DNA from: Escarpia spicata
Taxonomy: Eukaryota > Annelida > Polychaeta > Sabellida > Siboglinidae
DNA: 64,000 bases
Assembly: GCA_963995525.1 (NCBI GenBank)
Contig: OZ023206.1
Coordinates: forward strand, 67,293,823-67,357,822
Direction: 5' to 3'
Part shown: piece after piece, positions 30,694 through 43,465 of the stretch
Numbering within the stretch: position 1 is the stretch's first letter
Layout: each line of letters begins with the position of its first letter
Notes under the pieces: generated by a model
Seen by the model: only the letters and a program-made list of their open reading frames with translations
The model's database searches: none
What the model was told of the DNA's origin: nothing
Position numbers and translations under genes: made by a program

Positions 30694-33600
30694 CTAGTCA
30701 ATGGCTAAAAAAGAAGAGCTACCCACATTATTTATATTATGTAATACATCTTTTGCAAATGAGACTCTACATACCAGTTCATCATCCAGCCCCTCCTGGT
30801 AGTGGTCTTGAATCATACCATAAAACTGATTAGACTTCATTCGAAAGAATGTCATGGCATCAAGTTTGAATTTGGACATGATATAGTTAAAACTTTTAGA
30901 CATATATGACCCACTACCTTGAAAGGCTAGATGAGAGAGCATTTTCAAACTGGAGTTACTGCATTTCAAGCAACTCTGCATAAATCGTACCATTCGATTC
31001 ATAATTTGAATTTGAATCGGTAAACAGTCTGCTAAAAGTGGCACCATATTACAGTCGCGCCTCGTTATAACGCGGTAGTCGGGGTCCACGAAATGAATCC
31101 GCGTTATAAACGAGGCGCGTTATAAACGTGGCGCGTTCCCATATCTGCCGTCAGGGGCGCTAAGACGACGACCGACACCGCTGCTGCACGAAGAACACCA
31201 TCAAAGCGAACCAAAGTGTGCACGTCGCGCAGTCTTTATGCAGTTTATGAAGCTTATTAAACTGCCAGTCAATGTCAGTGTGTATTCTGTTTAAATGTCG
31301 TACACTGTTGGACACTGTTGAACTGAATACAATTGATGAATTGTGTACCGTTTTTAAATAAACAACGGACCAACAAGCCACGGTCAACTGTACGATAATA
31401 TGGTACCGCTGACGTAAGATCTAAAATAATGACCTGGCACTCAGCAGCTGAATACGCAAATTATTTGAGAAACGCAGTGTTAGAGTTGATTAAGGATTTA
31501 AAGCTATAAGTACGCTCACAATTGGCTTAACTTCGTCTTTCAATCAATATCAAAATACCAATTTAGAAAGCACATTTACCGTGCCGAACAATATTACGAT
31601 TCACCAATTCATGTGCGGTTGACGAATTAATATTTTGGCGCACCAGTACAGGCAGTAGCTTTGCGTTCATCGCAGCGAAAAGCTAATATTTGTTACGCAA
31701 TGTTAGCTTACTGATCTTGCCTACTAAGCTGTATTAAAACGTATTTAACCCATTCTTAAGCAAGGCGTATTTGTGAATTTCAATTGCACTTTACAAGCCG
31801 CCCTGCACCGAAACCTGGCGATCCGCGGAAGCCATGAGCATGACTAGCAGATTGGAAACGATTCGTTTGATGTCAGCGCAAAAACAAACAATACCTCGCT
31901 CCACATTTACTGTTCCTAAAGTTAAAACTGACCATAATTATAGTCAAAGAAACTTTGATAGCATTGGCAGTGCAGAATAAACAACGGCAACGTAGTGACG
32001 CGCCTCACACTTGATTCGTTGCAGTTGTACGTCAACGTTAAATTTCTTGTCCGCCAACTAGCCTTTCAATATACACATGCCGTGGACAAAGACGGGGATA
32101 ACTTCACACAAAACAATTGACAGTCATTACCGTGTTAATATAGTTTGTCATAGCGCCCATTTTCCCCCTGGCGGCAGAAATTCGGGGTCCACGACCGACC
32201 GCGTTATAACCGAATCCGCGTTATAACGGGGCGCGTTATAACGAGGCGCGACTGTACAATGCATGCAAACTGGTAGATTAAACAGTTTTCTGATACCTTT
32301 GCACCATGTAGTATAAAACATATCAAGATGTTTGTTTTGCAAGTTCCACCGACATACACCATAGAAAGATGTACAGTACGACATATATAATTGACGTTTT
32401 ATGTTTATATTACAAAACCCAAAATTAGCAGATAATGCATTTACACGCCATATAAAATCATGACACATATCTTTTACCATAGCCTGGTGAGCGTCAGGAC
32501 CAATAACGTGGCCTAAATGCAACCCTTTTTTACTATGTTTCACTTTTAAACCATCAAAGTAAAATGGGCAGTCGGTACCACTGCCATATTTAATAAGTTG
32601 ACATTTTGCCGGGTTGAATTGTAAATCATATTCATATGCAAATTTTAGACATATATCACACATTTTGTTCAATGCATATATCGATGGAGCTACCAAAGAT
32701 ATATCATCAGCATGGCCAACAGCACCATAGTACTTATGACCGATCATACAGCCAAAACCAGACATGCAGAGTCTTGTTAACATTTCATCAATGTAGATAG
32801 AAAATAAAATGGGGGACAACACCCCACCCTGCTTCACACCATTGGCAGTGGAGAAATGCAATGACATGGAATTGTTCCATGATACATTTAAATGTTGATT
32901 AGTGTACATATAAAGTAAACATCTGATTAAAAGGGGATTCATTCCTCTATCCATCAGTAAGTTAAAAAGTAATTTACTTTATCGAATGCTTTAGTCGCAT
33001 CTAGTAATAACACGTAAACATCCGATTTATTCTGCTGGAAATAGTTCACAGTCTCCATTAACGCAAATGTACATTTAGCTGTAGAGCTTTGAGGTTTGAA
33101 ACCAAACTGTAGATCACTTGTTTTAAGAGCATCAGAACTTTTTATCATTATAACCCAATCAAATATTTTCGACAGAGGGCTACTAAGAGCAATGGCTCGA
33201 TAGTTGTCAGAATTATTTGCTGATTTCCTCTTGTTTTTTACTAGAGGTTGAATTGTTGATATATTAAAACCATCCGGGGTATATCCGTGATATACCATTG
33301 CTGTGAATAGCAAAGAAAGAAAAACATGTAATTTGGTAGGTGCATGAATAAAGTGGTCGGTATATATAACGCCGTATCTATCACATTTGTTAATCTTAAC
33401 ATGATTAATGCCATTCAAAACATCATGCACCGTAATAGTATTTTCACCTTCGTTACAATGTGCATCTACTTTACTATGTATGTTTTGTAGCAATGACGTC
33501 ATGTCTGCATCATTATAGGCTACTGAATTATATAAGTCCTCATACTTAGTAGCAAAGTGTTTAGAAATATTTTCATCTCCTGTCACTTCATCAACCATGT

Positions 33601-34888
33601 TGGGTAGCATATTATTGTTCTTTGTAACTTTACCTACTTCTTTCCAGAAGTCCTTACTTTTATTTCCAAGTAACGCTGTCGCCATACTTTCTTTTTTAAC
33701 ATTATTTTGATTACGTTTAACAAAACGAACTGCTCTGTGATATTGAGAGCGTGATCTACGCATGACGTCAGCAATAACAGCATTGCGAGGAGAGCCACAA
33801 TCTTTCCATACATTATGCCAAAACAGTGACGCTTCTCTGTATGGTTTAACGTGTTCATTCCAACCCGCTATTACCTTCGAATTTCCCTCTTTTGAAGTAT
33901 GTGGAATGGAGTTTTGACAAGCTCTTATACAACAATCCATTATTGAATCATGAAATATCTGAATATCATGACAATGCGTTAACCTGCTAGGACAATGTTT
34001 ATCGCGGCATTCTAGAGAATGCCATGGTATAGATATTTCGTCAATCATTCTTTCTGAAACCTTGCTGTACTGACTTAAGTTACAGTCTGACGCTTCTTGC
34101 CATTTAGGTCTAGATATGTACCTTCTAGAAGAAGGTGAACAATAATTAACATCTAAACTCAAGGTAAGAACCAGTGGCGAATGGAATGATAAATTTGCAC
34201 CATCGTGCATAGTATAATATTCTAACATATGGTCAAAGAGTCCATTGTTTAACAAAAAATTATCAATGACATGAGTACCATTGTCCACAGGACTAGTAAA
34301 TGTATAACAAACATTATGTCCTTCAAAATCAATACATGGCTTGATTGTTTCACGTTCACATATGTAATTGAAATGTTTCGTAAAGTTAGAAGACACACGA
34401 TTGAAAGACGTGTTCATATCACCTCCAATAATGAAATTGGAACAGTTCATTATATTACATGTACTCATAATTTCAGTCCAAATATTGCAGTACAGATCAT
34501 CATTACATCTGGTATCACATGGCATGTACACATTAAAAAGTAATAATGACATGCTTTGCCTAGTTATATTAACTGCACATATTCTATTATAGTTCATGAT
34601 GACTGGGGAGACAATACAATTCAAGGAATTTTTCCACAGAATGGAACATCCACCATACCCTCTGCCATTTAAAAACATAGTATTATCTATTCCAGAAACA
34701 TCATGAGATAAAATGCTAACATTGTTATCACATGGTATGTTTTTAATCCTGTGAAACTGAGATTCCATTAACCAATGTTCCTGGAGTAAAACAAAATCAT
34801 GTGCTTTGATGAGCTCTGAGACATATTCAGGCTTACCTGGACCAAAGCCAGTACAATTATAACTTGAAATAGTAAGGTTACTAGCCAT
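30694..34888 (-). mobile_element. LINE retrotransposon, near full-length ORF2, interrupted
   Basis: From 34888 the frame gives an apurinic-type endonuclease (SSYNCTGFG, LLQEHWL, IIGGDMNTSF, HSPLVLTLSL). RT follows (LDATKAFDKVNYF near 32970; VKQGGVLSPILFSIYIDE; GHADDISLVAPS as the catalytic motif). A frameshift near 32950 separates fingers from palm. The C-terminal region stops at 32254, where a DNA transposon is inserted, and resumes in frame at about 31050 down to a stop at 30694. The H-ADD motif in place of Y/F-ADD is notable. Clade not assigned. One frameshift and one insertion suggest a fairly young but dead copy. Confidence 0.9.
31052..32254. mobile_element. Pogo/Tigger-like non-autonomous DNA transposon nested in a LINE
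   Basis: The ends CAGTCGCGCCTCGTTATAAC and GTTATAACGAGGCGCGACTG are perfect inverse complements, flanked by TA on both sides (31050-31051, 32255-32256). CAGT ends with a TA duplication are typical of pogo/Tigger. Subterminal GCGTTATAA repeats occur at both ends. 1203 bp, no transposase frame. Removing it with one TA restores the LINE frame. Confidence 0.92.
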
Positions 34889-35029
34889 ATTAAAAATCGT
34901 AGATTATGTCGGAAGATAATGAAATCAGAACGTGTTACGCGCATTCTTAAAGCGGAATATACGAATGCTGATGCCTTCTGGCCACACACCGCTGTCAAAC
35001 AGCTTATCACATTCTGTGAAAGGTACTGT

Positions 35030-35750
35030 TAATTTGAACGAACTGTGTTTAGCCTCATTATCGACTCAAAGCTAGAATTTGACAAGCATATCAACCAAAA
35101 GATTAATAAAGCAAACAGTATCATGTCAATTATTAGAAGGTAGTTTACAACCTTAAATGAAAATAGTTTTATACCACTATATAGTATATAAAACTTCAGT
35201 AATGAGTCATTTAGATTATGCAGTAAGTATATGGTCCCCTTATAAACAAAAATATAAGGATGCAATAGAAAATGTGCAGAGACATGCAACTAAGCAACTC
35301 CCAGGAATGAAGGATATTCCTTACCAGGAAAGACTTAAGAGGTTGAAACTCCCTACATTAGCATATAGAAGAACACGCGGAGAAATTATAGAAGTATATA
35401 AACTGTTAAAAGGCAAGTATGATATTAATGTACCTTCTAACATTGTCATGTTATGCAAAGAATGTGAAATAAAGGAAGGAACAAGGGGTCGTAGTTTGAA
35501 ATTATTCCAAGAACGTTCACATATAAATACAAGAAAGGAGTTTTTTAATCTGAGTTACAAAATTGTGGAGCAATTTACCAGAACAGGTAGTAGTATCAAC
35601 TCATTTAAAAACCACCTAGATAACCACTGGAGAACAGAAGAATTCCTTTACGACTACAAAGCCCCCTTGCCAGGAAGCCGTAGAGCTTTTACAGAAACAG
35701 ACGTAGATCTACGGTCAGGAACAACCTAAGTAAACCTAAGTAAGTAATAG
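35030..35750 (+). mobile_element. 5'-truncated LINE 3' end
   Basis: Frame 35157-35729 reads SHLDYAVSIWSPY, IENVQRHATKQLPGMKDIPY, LKLPTLAYRRTRGEIIEVYK and FKNHLDNHW, the C-terminal region of CR1/Rex-like LINE RTs. Upstream residues (IIDSKLEFDKHINQKI) lie before a stop. It ends in a TAAGTAAG tail. Confidence 0.88.
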
Positions 35751-38700
35751 TCAATGCCACATAACTTGGTGGATTATATTACAGTCTAATTAAACCACAT
35801 TGCTCTAATGCTGCTTGGTGGACAGTTAATTATTGGCTCAAGTACAAATACATCAGGATGTTTTTCACACCTGCTCAATTCTGTGCACCATCTTACCTGA
35901 AAAGGGTAGTTGGCACCTTGACACTTGGCAGAATTGGCTTCAAAGCAGTGAAAGCCCAGTTTAATCCCTTTAGTCAATGCAGCAGTTGCACTGTACCAGT
36001 GTCTCTTGCTATGTAAACATTCATAAAAGTCTAAGATAAAACTTCTTGAGGGCCATGCTGAAGTTGATAAGGGGGAGCAATCATAAAACCTGGAGAAACT
36101 AGTGGAATCTACAACCTAATCAAATGCAATTGTTATGTAGTTGAAATTTTATTGAAATGTCCAATAGTAATAGGTCAATTACTATTACATTGCTTCCTAT
36201 TACTATTATATTGAGTTTTTGCTAAACTTATTACTATTACTTCAATTATTTGTAATCGTTATTATTACTATTACCCCAGGCCTGGTTACAAACAAGACAT
36301 GAAACTTGTTAATCTGTTCGGTGAATCTGTCTGACATACAATTTCAATGTGAGCTGGTGACAATAAATTACCACAGCTCGCGCAAGAGACAAAAACCATG
36401 ATAATGTGTCCGCCGGCATTTAGCATGTTCTCATATTTCAGAGACTGCTTCATGTTACACAGGTAACATGATGCAATCTCTGAAATATGAGAACACGAAG
36501 CACACAAAAAAAGCATGGCGAAAAGAGTGAGTCATGTTAATTGCAAACGTGTGTATTTTTGGAGACTAACAATGTCATAGGAAAACATTTTAAAAAAATG
36601 AAAAAGTTGAAGTCCTTCTAAGATGAGCCACATGTCCGTATGATTACACAAAACACTCCAAGTTCACACCGTATAGATTAACCCACAAAATATAATTGAA
36701 TACATCGTCAAAAACATGTAACATTTGTTTTTTTTTAAACTTCTATCAAGTTTATATGTATATATATAAATATTATGGACAAGTGTGAAGGTACACAACA
36801 TATCACGACATATTTCCACAAGGTGTCTGAAACCATATCAGCATGACAGTATCTGTGCACTTTTACTTATTTCTTTAACTAGAAATGACACTGATTAAAT
36901 TTATGGTAACTATTTTATTCTCACAATTACTGTGACTTTAAAGATCAACCATTATTTTAATAACAACTTACTAAGTGTTACCATTGGAACTGCCGGTGCT
37001 TGGAGTGCCACATATCTCAGGCCTCTATGTATATAAATAAAAAGGTCAAGTGTGAATGATGAAATCTCTCTTGGTAGAGATGATGAAATGTTGTAAGTGA
37101 TAGCCCCAGCAGGCCTAGTATGGCTATTTGATACAGAGAAATTGACATAACAAAATAATGTGATTATTTCTGCTACAAAGTTTCCCTCCCATCAAGGCTC
37201 AGGCGTCGTATGGTACAAACTCAATACACGGCTAGTACTAGTAGTAGTACTTAATTCAATGCCACAGTGGCTGCAGCTGTAAATGTAATCAGGTGCCTAC
37301 TCAATGAAACAAACAGGCCTTCTTTGCAGCAACTGTACCAGTGGTAGTGTACATCAGACAGTGATAACTGATATGCCGCTTGGAGACCGGTTCACCAGCA
37401 TTTTTAGTTCTTTATACCTGACCTACTCACCTAGCGCATTTACTGAATTATTTGTCACTGTCAGTGTCAGCTTTCCTACACAAATTTGACTGTCACAATT
37501 ATTATAAGAAACATAAAATCGATGGCATTAAAAGAGTAAACGTATGGAGACCAGATCGAGCACTGTAGCTGTATTGCAAATACTCACCTGTTAAATTATA
37601 GCCTAAAATGGTCTTTGTAAAATGAATTGATACAAGCTATGGCCTGGCTGCTTCGCCTTCGGCAGAACCGGTCAGTTGTCCGGGTTCACGTGTTTGCCGC
37701 CCTCAGCTGCGACAAGGTTGTCGATGCGCCGTTAAGATCACAGTCCGCGTGGTCGACAGCTGGATCGTACTACTGTCACAATGCACATTGTCAACACGGT
37801 TCCCAGCGGGACAGCACGTGGCAGAGTATGCAGTGACCCGACACCACTCAATCTATTTTTGCAAACAAACAACGACAACTTAATCCTTGGCTTGGCGGAG
37901 ATGTTGGCCATCTAGCGGATAGTATAAATGACTGTGTTGGTTTCGTCGCTTACCGCTAGGTGAACTAGCATGGGTTACCTATGCACCGTGAGGTGGCGGC
38001 ACTTTTGGTGCCCTTCACATTTACAGTGCTTAGCGAGGCGTGCAATAGACTGACATAAATAAATCTCTTAATCATTCCATATTCCAGTTAGTTACTTGAC
38101 AACAATTTATAATAGTCCACACATACTAAAAGGAATTTTTTATTGATCATAACTGGCTACCGACTGGAGGGCACGTTGTAACAAACCTGCAGTAGCTAAT
38201 TTAGTTAATTAATATTATTATTAGTTATCAGAGAAAGACTAGAACAGAAAATCCAGATTCACATCATATAAAGCATTATATAAAAGAATGCTGCACAAAG
38301 CATATGGTCGCCGTCACTGCGGGCGCGTTTCTAAAGCAACAAGGTTTGAACGATTTGTTTATTTTCGCGTCCGTAGGCGTAGTTCTTGTTGTCTACCGGA
38401 ACTGAACGTAGTTGACAGATAAGAGTCATGACTGGAATTTGGTGCAGACATTGGCCTGACCTTAGATTCACTTCGTGACCATGTCCTGGTTTTAAGATCG
38501 AACCGGAAAGATGAAATTATGCAAATAAATGCAGACCCCCTCACGTGAGTGAGCCACCTCATCCCCATAGTATGACGACATAAAACACGCATGCGTAGAG
38601 CCATACTTCTACAAATTTCATACTATGCGTTTCGGTCCCTTACGGTTTAAAGACAATTCTCGGATTTGGCTTGAGTCCAAGCCAGTATGTTTAAAAGGGA

Positions 38701-38934
38701 ACTATTTTTGGAATTACGGGGAGGGCGGCAATGAACACAGACGAAGAGACACGTTGATGCTCTCCACGGGAAACTAGGAAAATGTTTCCCACAGTTTAGA
38801 CTTATCAAAATTTCGGCAAATATAAACCACGGTGGTTTATATATTGCTTTATCTTTCGATCTTCAAAAACGGCTTGGCGAGCGACATACCCGATGTAAGG
38901 CTCCGGTCTTCTTAATAACACCGATTAACACCGA
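35751..38934. other. No gene recognised
   Basis: AT-rich sequence with TTACTATTA-type simple repeats (36165-36280), a 33-bp-arm hairpin (36426-36495) and a poly-T tract. No coding signal found. Confidence 0.5.
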
Positions 38935-39460
38935 TAGCATGGCAGCTCCACCAACAACCAAGGAATCATCGATCATGAACTTAACTGCAGAGTGGGGAAA
39001 TCGTCGGCAGCCTTCAACCAGCTAAGGACAATTTTGAACAACAAGAAATATACCTTGAAATCTAAACTCCCCTTTTATAACTCAAACATTATACCAACCC
39101 TCCTTACACCAACCCTCCTATATGGATGTGAAACATGACCATGTGACGAGCATAGATGTCCGGATACGACCAGGAAACCTCTGGCATCATCTACTATCTG
39201 CAGAAGACGAATGAGCTGGCTCGGCCATGTCACATGGCTCCCACCTACTAGACCTGCCCAACAAGCGCTACGGTGGATACCAGCTGGCCAGAGAAAGAGG
39301 GGACGACCAAAAATGAACCGGCGCCAAACAATCGACCGCGACCTACGGCTGATCAACAAAAGTTGGAGCGACGTCAGAACACTAGCAAGCGACATATCTG
39401 GATGGCGTGGTTTGACTGCCTCATGCATCTCTAGACGCGGGAGCCGCTAAGTCTAAGTAA
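38935..39460 (+). mobile_element. LINE 3' fragment
   Basis: Frames give LNCRVGKSSAAFNQLRTIL, then after a frame change MSWLGHVTWLPPTRPAQQAL, GQRKRGRPKMNRR and DISGWRGLTASC. WLGH...RGRPK...W is the standard C-terminal pattern of several LINE clades. It ends with TAAGTCTAAGTAAG. Confidence 0.88.
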
Positions 39461-40033
39461 GTCATGGTCAAGGAATTATTTATAACAATGTTTCTGTGAA
39501 AGTGAGAAATGTACAGCCCAAACTTCCATTCGGCTAAAGACAAAAACAAATTTGCGAATATCTTGACCAACACAGGCATTCGATTTTCAGATCATTACCA
39601 TAGAAAAGGAGTGTTAATTTTCTGATGCAACTTCTTTAGACATGCGCATTTGTTGTTTTTGACAACCTACAATGTCGGGAAACTTACTACACAAAGGTTT
39701 GTTGTTGAATAAAGGTAACAACACACAACACATCAACGGTATAGGCCAACGATCACAGATGGTTGACAAGGCATTTTTGAACTACACCACCAGATGCTGC
39801 AGAGGAATTTCAAGTATTACATAGTGCGGTCACTCCTGACATCTCTCAATTCGCCTCGCTTCTTCAGAGGCAGTTAATTGGCTGGTGTTTTATTGACGAA
39901 ACAAAAGTATCAATTCCCCAGTTTAACAGCTCTGAGTTGGTCGGATCGTAGCTAGTAAAGATCTATGTACCTAACTTTAGTGGGAGGTGGTCAGTTCGTT
40001 TTTAGGGTACAATCACGTTGTACAGTATAACAC

Positions 40034-40085
<52 letters not shown>

Positions 40086-40789
40086 TATAACATACCGACC
40101 GTCCTAACGTGTTTTAAGGAAAACAGGTAAAGGTAAGTTCTTATATAGCGCAGTATCCAGTCCTCAGGACAGTTCAAAGCGCTATACACTTCACTTCCCG
40201 GCAGGCCTGCTCAATCGAACACCATCTCGACTTATCTGAGAAGTATTCAGCCACGCTGCAATTAATGCGCGAAGACTATTTTGTTGTTGACATTTAAGTG
40301 CTTCGGGAGGAAACAGTTTGTTTACATGGCAGCATTGCGTGGTCTCGGGTCCGACTGCTAACGAGGTGAATATAAGTGCATCGCGTCATACGTTACACGT
40401 TTAGTTGACATCTCGGCAGCCCGATACCGCCCCGGAACAAGCTAATCAGATGTCGGGAATCGGGCCAAAAACTGTCGATCGATAATTTTGATGTGTAAAG
40501 AGTTCCCGATTCCAATTATCTGACTGCCAACTCTATGTAAAAAAAAATGAATCGGGAATTGGAGGAAGGAGCGGGGGTCAGAGCCGTGCGTCGACGGGTC
40601 GGTCGGGTTGATGGCTCACCCCCTGTCGGGTTATCACCGACTGTGTGGGGTGTGGAGAGGGCAGCACCGACTACCTCTAGTTCCCTTCAAGTGCCGACGG
40701 TTCGTAGTTCGGTCTGGTGTTTATATAGCATTCGTCTCTAGCATACCGTCCTAGAGACACATTCTATATTTTTGTTTATCATTGTTTGG
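39461..40789. other. Intergenic, with (TA)n and a SINE-like copy
   Basis: A TA microsatellite sits at 40044-40086. The second copy of the SINE-like repeat is at 40127-40270. No gene seen. Confidence 0.55.
40127..40270 (-). mobile_element. SINE-like or LINE-tail dispersed repeat, copy 2
   Basis: Homologous to 28519-28650. On the minus strand it contains AAGCGCT(T/A)T...GCGCTATATAAGAACTT. Confidence 0.6.
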
Positions 40790-40932
40790 AAATCTGGCAC
40801 GAGATTCCGTCTCCGTGCCTGAGATCCACATCACAGCCACTGACAGACGGGAAATGAGAAACATCGTAGCTACAGCCTCCCTTATGTCCTCCCGCGACTA
40901 AGTCGGTCAAGGGACTGAGTAAGTAAGTTTGA
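40790..40932 (+). mobile_element. Very short LINE 3' end
   Basis: It encodes TDRREMRNIVATASLMSSRD then stop, a typical LINE C-terminus, ending with TGAGTAAGTAAGT. Only about 140 bp. Confidence 0.5.
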
Positions 40933-43426
40933 AAATAAACATACATTTGGAATTAGAAATGTGATTAAGTCAAGTGGCCCTCACCACTTGACTTAATGTA
41001 AATACAATTAATAGTGATCTCAGAAAAAAATGTGTTTCTGACTGAAACATAGATACAATCCATGCATGTAATAGGGATACTTGTTTTTTCATCAACTTGA
41101 AAAGGATAATGTATTGGCCAAATCGTAAAATGTGACTTTATCCCTGGGAGAGGGTGTATATTTTTACCCGTTCAAATTGATCAGGGTGGAGGGAGAAGTT
41201 GGATAAATAATGAAGTTGTATAAAGAGAAAAAGATAGTATTTACATAAGATGTCACCAGCGGGTAACGTTTTCTGTATCTAGGCAGAGCTTAGGCCAAAC
41301 GTATATTTTACACGGTTGACTGCTTCAGGATAGATGTTTTCTCGAATGTACTACGGTCACGTGTGAAGTGGGTCACTGTCGCATACGCTAACAGTACGAT
41401 ACACCAATGTTAGATTGTGGCTCGCTAAACGAATACGTTTGGCCAGCCAACTCATCCAATAGGTATTTCTACATCGGCTGCGGCTTGAGATCAAGTAAAA
41501 CCTTTGAAACCTTACACCCGGATCAACGACGTTCACGATCAGAAGATTTGACCAGATTTAAAAGTCGATCCCCTTCCTGTACGGCAAGTTGACACCTGTG
41601 TAACTGTGGTACTTCAAGAACCACCGCAGAGTGGCTATTCTGTAGTAACGGTCCCCTTTGTTTATCGATAGTACTGTATTCTAGTTTAGTTTTACTGAAA
41701 AATGTAGATAACAAAAACTTATTGAAGCTGAGAAACATTCAATAATGAAACCATTTTATTTGCACCATAAATCTAACTGCTATTTCCATAAGCAGTATAA
41801 ATACAACATTCTACATCACACGAAACGATGTACACTATTAAAATATCATAGGTAGTTATATACTTACCTATGTAGGTAGGGTTTAATTATAGTTAGAAAA
41901 AATGTACATTTATAAAGAGTATAATAACATTGTAATAACATTATATTAAAATATATTGCATCAGTGTAACAGTATACCTCAGCTAGATACATGTTTTATT
42001 TTGCATTGGGAGTGCAATTTGTTCTGCCCATCATGTAGAGTATTGGATTTATTTCTGTCGAACTCCTGTCTCGATGACAACAAATAAAATGGCCATAGTA
42101 TGATGGAAATAAAGTTATAAAATAATAAAAAAATTAAAGTAAAGCATATTTTAAAAAAACTTTTTTCAGTCATCATTGGTGTATTTAACTAAAAAAGTCC
42201 TAAAACATTTAGAATGTTGTGGAACATTTATATTTTATGAATTTTCTAAATTATTGTAAAAGCAACTTTGTCGACACCTTTTTATACACAACTCCCGTTA
42301 TAGTTCATATAACACAAACATGTTTAAACAAAATTGAAGAATATGCTGTAGAACACAATCCAAACATGATGAGCATAAGAAAGCATACATTTTATTATGT
42401 ATTCCTATTTTGCAACATAATGACGGGATGATGTGCATTTGGATGAACAAAGCGATCGATTGCACAAATCCATTTGAAACATGTAGTGATGTACATATTC
42501 CCAGCAGAAGCCACACGGAATTAGTGTGGCAGAACAAAGTCAGACACCTTCACTACTGTGTCAGCTAACACATTAATAGCACTCTTATGCATTTTGATAC
42601 ACAAAGCTATCAGATGCACAGATCCATTTGAAACACGAAGTGATGTACAACTTCCCAGTAGATGTCGCACAGACCAGAATGGGGCAAAACAAAGTTAGGC
42701 ACCATCTTATGTCAGGTGACCCATTGTCCAATTAATGGCACTGTTGAGTAGAGTTCTTCAATTTCCTCCTTCCTTCAGCTCGGCTATTTTCAAACTGTTG
42801 ATGTTCAAAATGTTCCTGCAAATAAACAAAGTTGAATTTAGGAAACTAAGCATAAATATGAGTTAACTAATTCAAAACTGTACAGATTAATTCAGTTTAG
42901 ATATTATATTATGGGACTTATCACCAAGTGTACAGCTGGCTAAATAGAAAAGAAATACGAGATAGCCTTGTTATGCTGTTTCAGTCAGACTAAAATCCCA
43001 ATCCATTACTTTGGCCAACTTTTAATTTGCCCACTCAATGTAAATACTACAATCCAGCACAATGTTCAACCAACTTTAGCAATGCTGACAAAAAACAGCC
43101 AAACAAACTGAGTATGATACACTTTTGCACGGATTTTAAAAGCTAACTTACCCAATATTAAAGACATTATCCAAAGCATGGAGTATACATTTCGTATAAT
43201 TGCTGTATCAGAAACGTGGCTTAAAGGGGTGATGAAATAGCATCGAACAAAATCGTTTTTTTAAGTTTATCTTATAAATGAGTACGTTTCTGTTACCATT
43301 AATGTATACGTATATAGTATATATTTAAATATGTAGCACGAAACAGCTGCATTTCATTTCCCCTTTAAAGGAAACAGTTTGGACGGAAATGAAGTAGATT
43401 GTCACGATGTCGTATTTTTGGGTTAC

Positions 43427-43430
<4 letters not shown>
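40933..43430. other. No gene recognised
   Basis: AT-rich. A 14-bp-arm hairpin lies at about 40963-40996. Two diverged copies of about 110 bp lie at 42440-42560 and 42595-42720 (ATTTGAAACA, GATGTACA, GCACAG). No coding evidence. Confidence 0.5.

Positions 43431-43465
<35 letters not shown>

Noticed and set aside
40963..40996. 14-bp perfect inverted repeat as a terminator or regulatory hairpin
   Set aside because: Isolated, short, no gene nearby; rho-independent terminators do not apply in animals.
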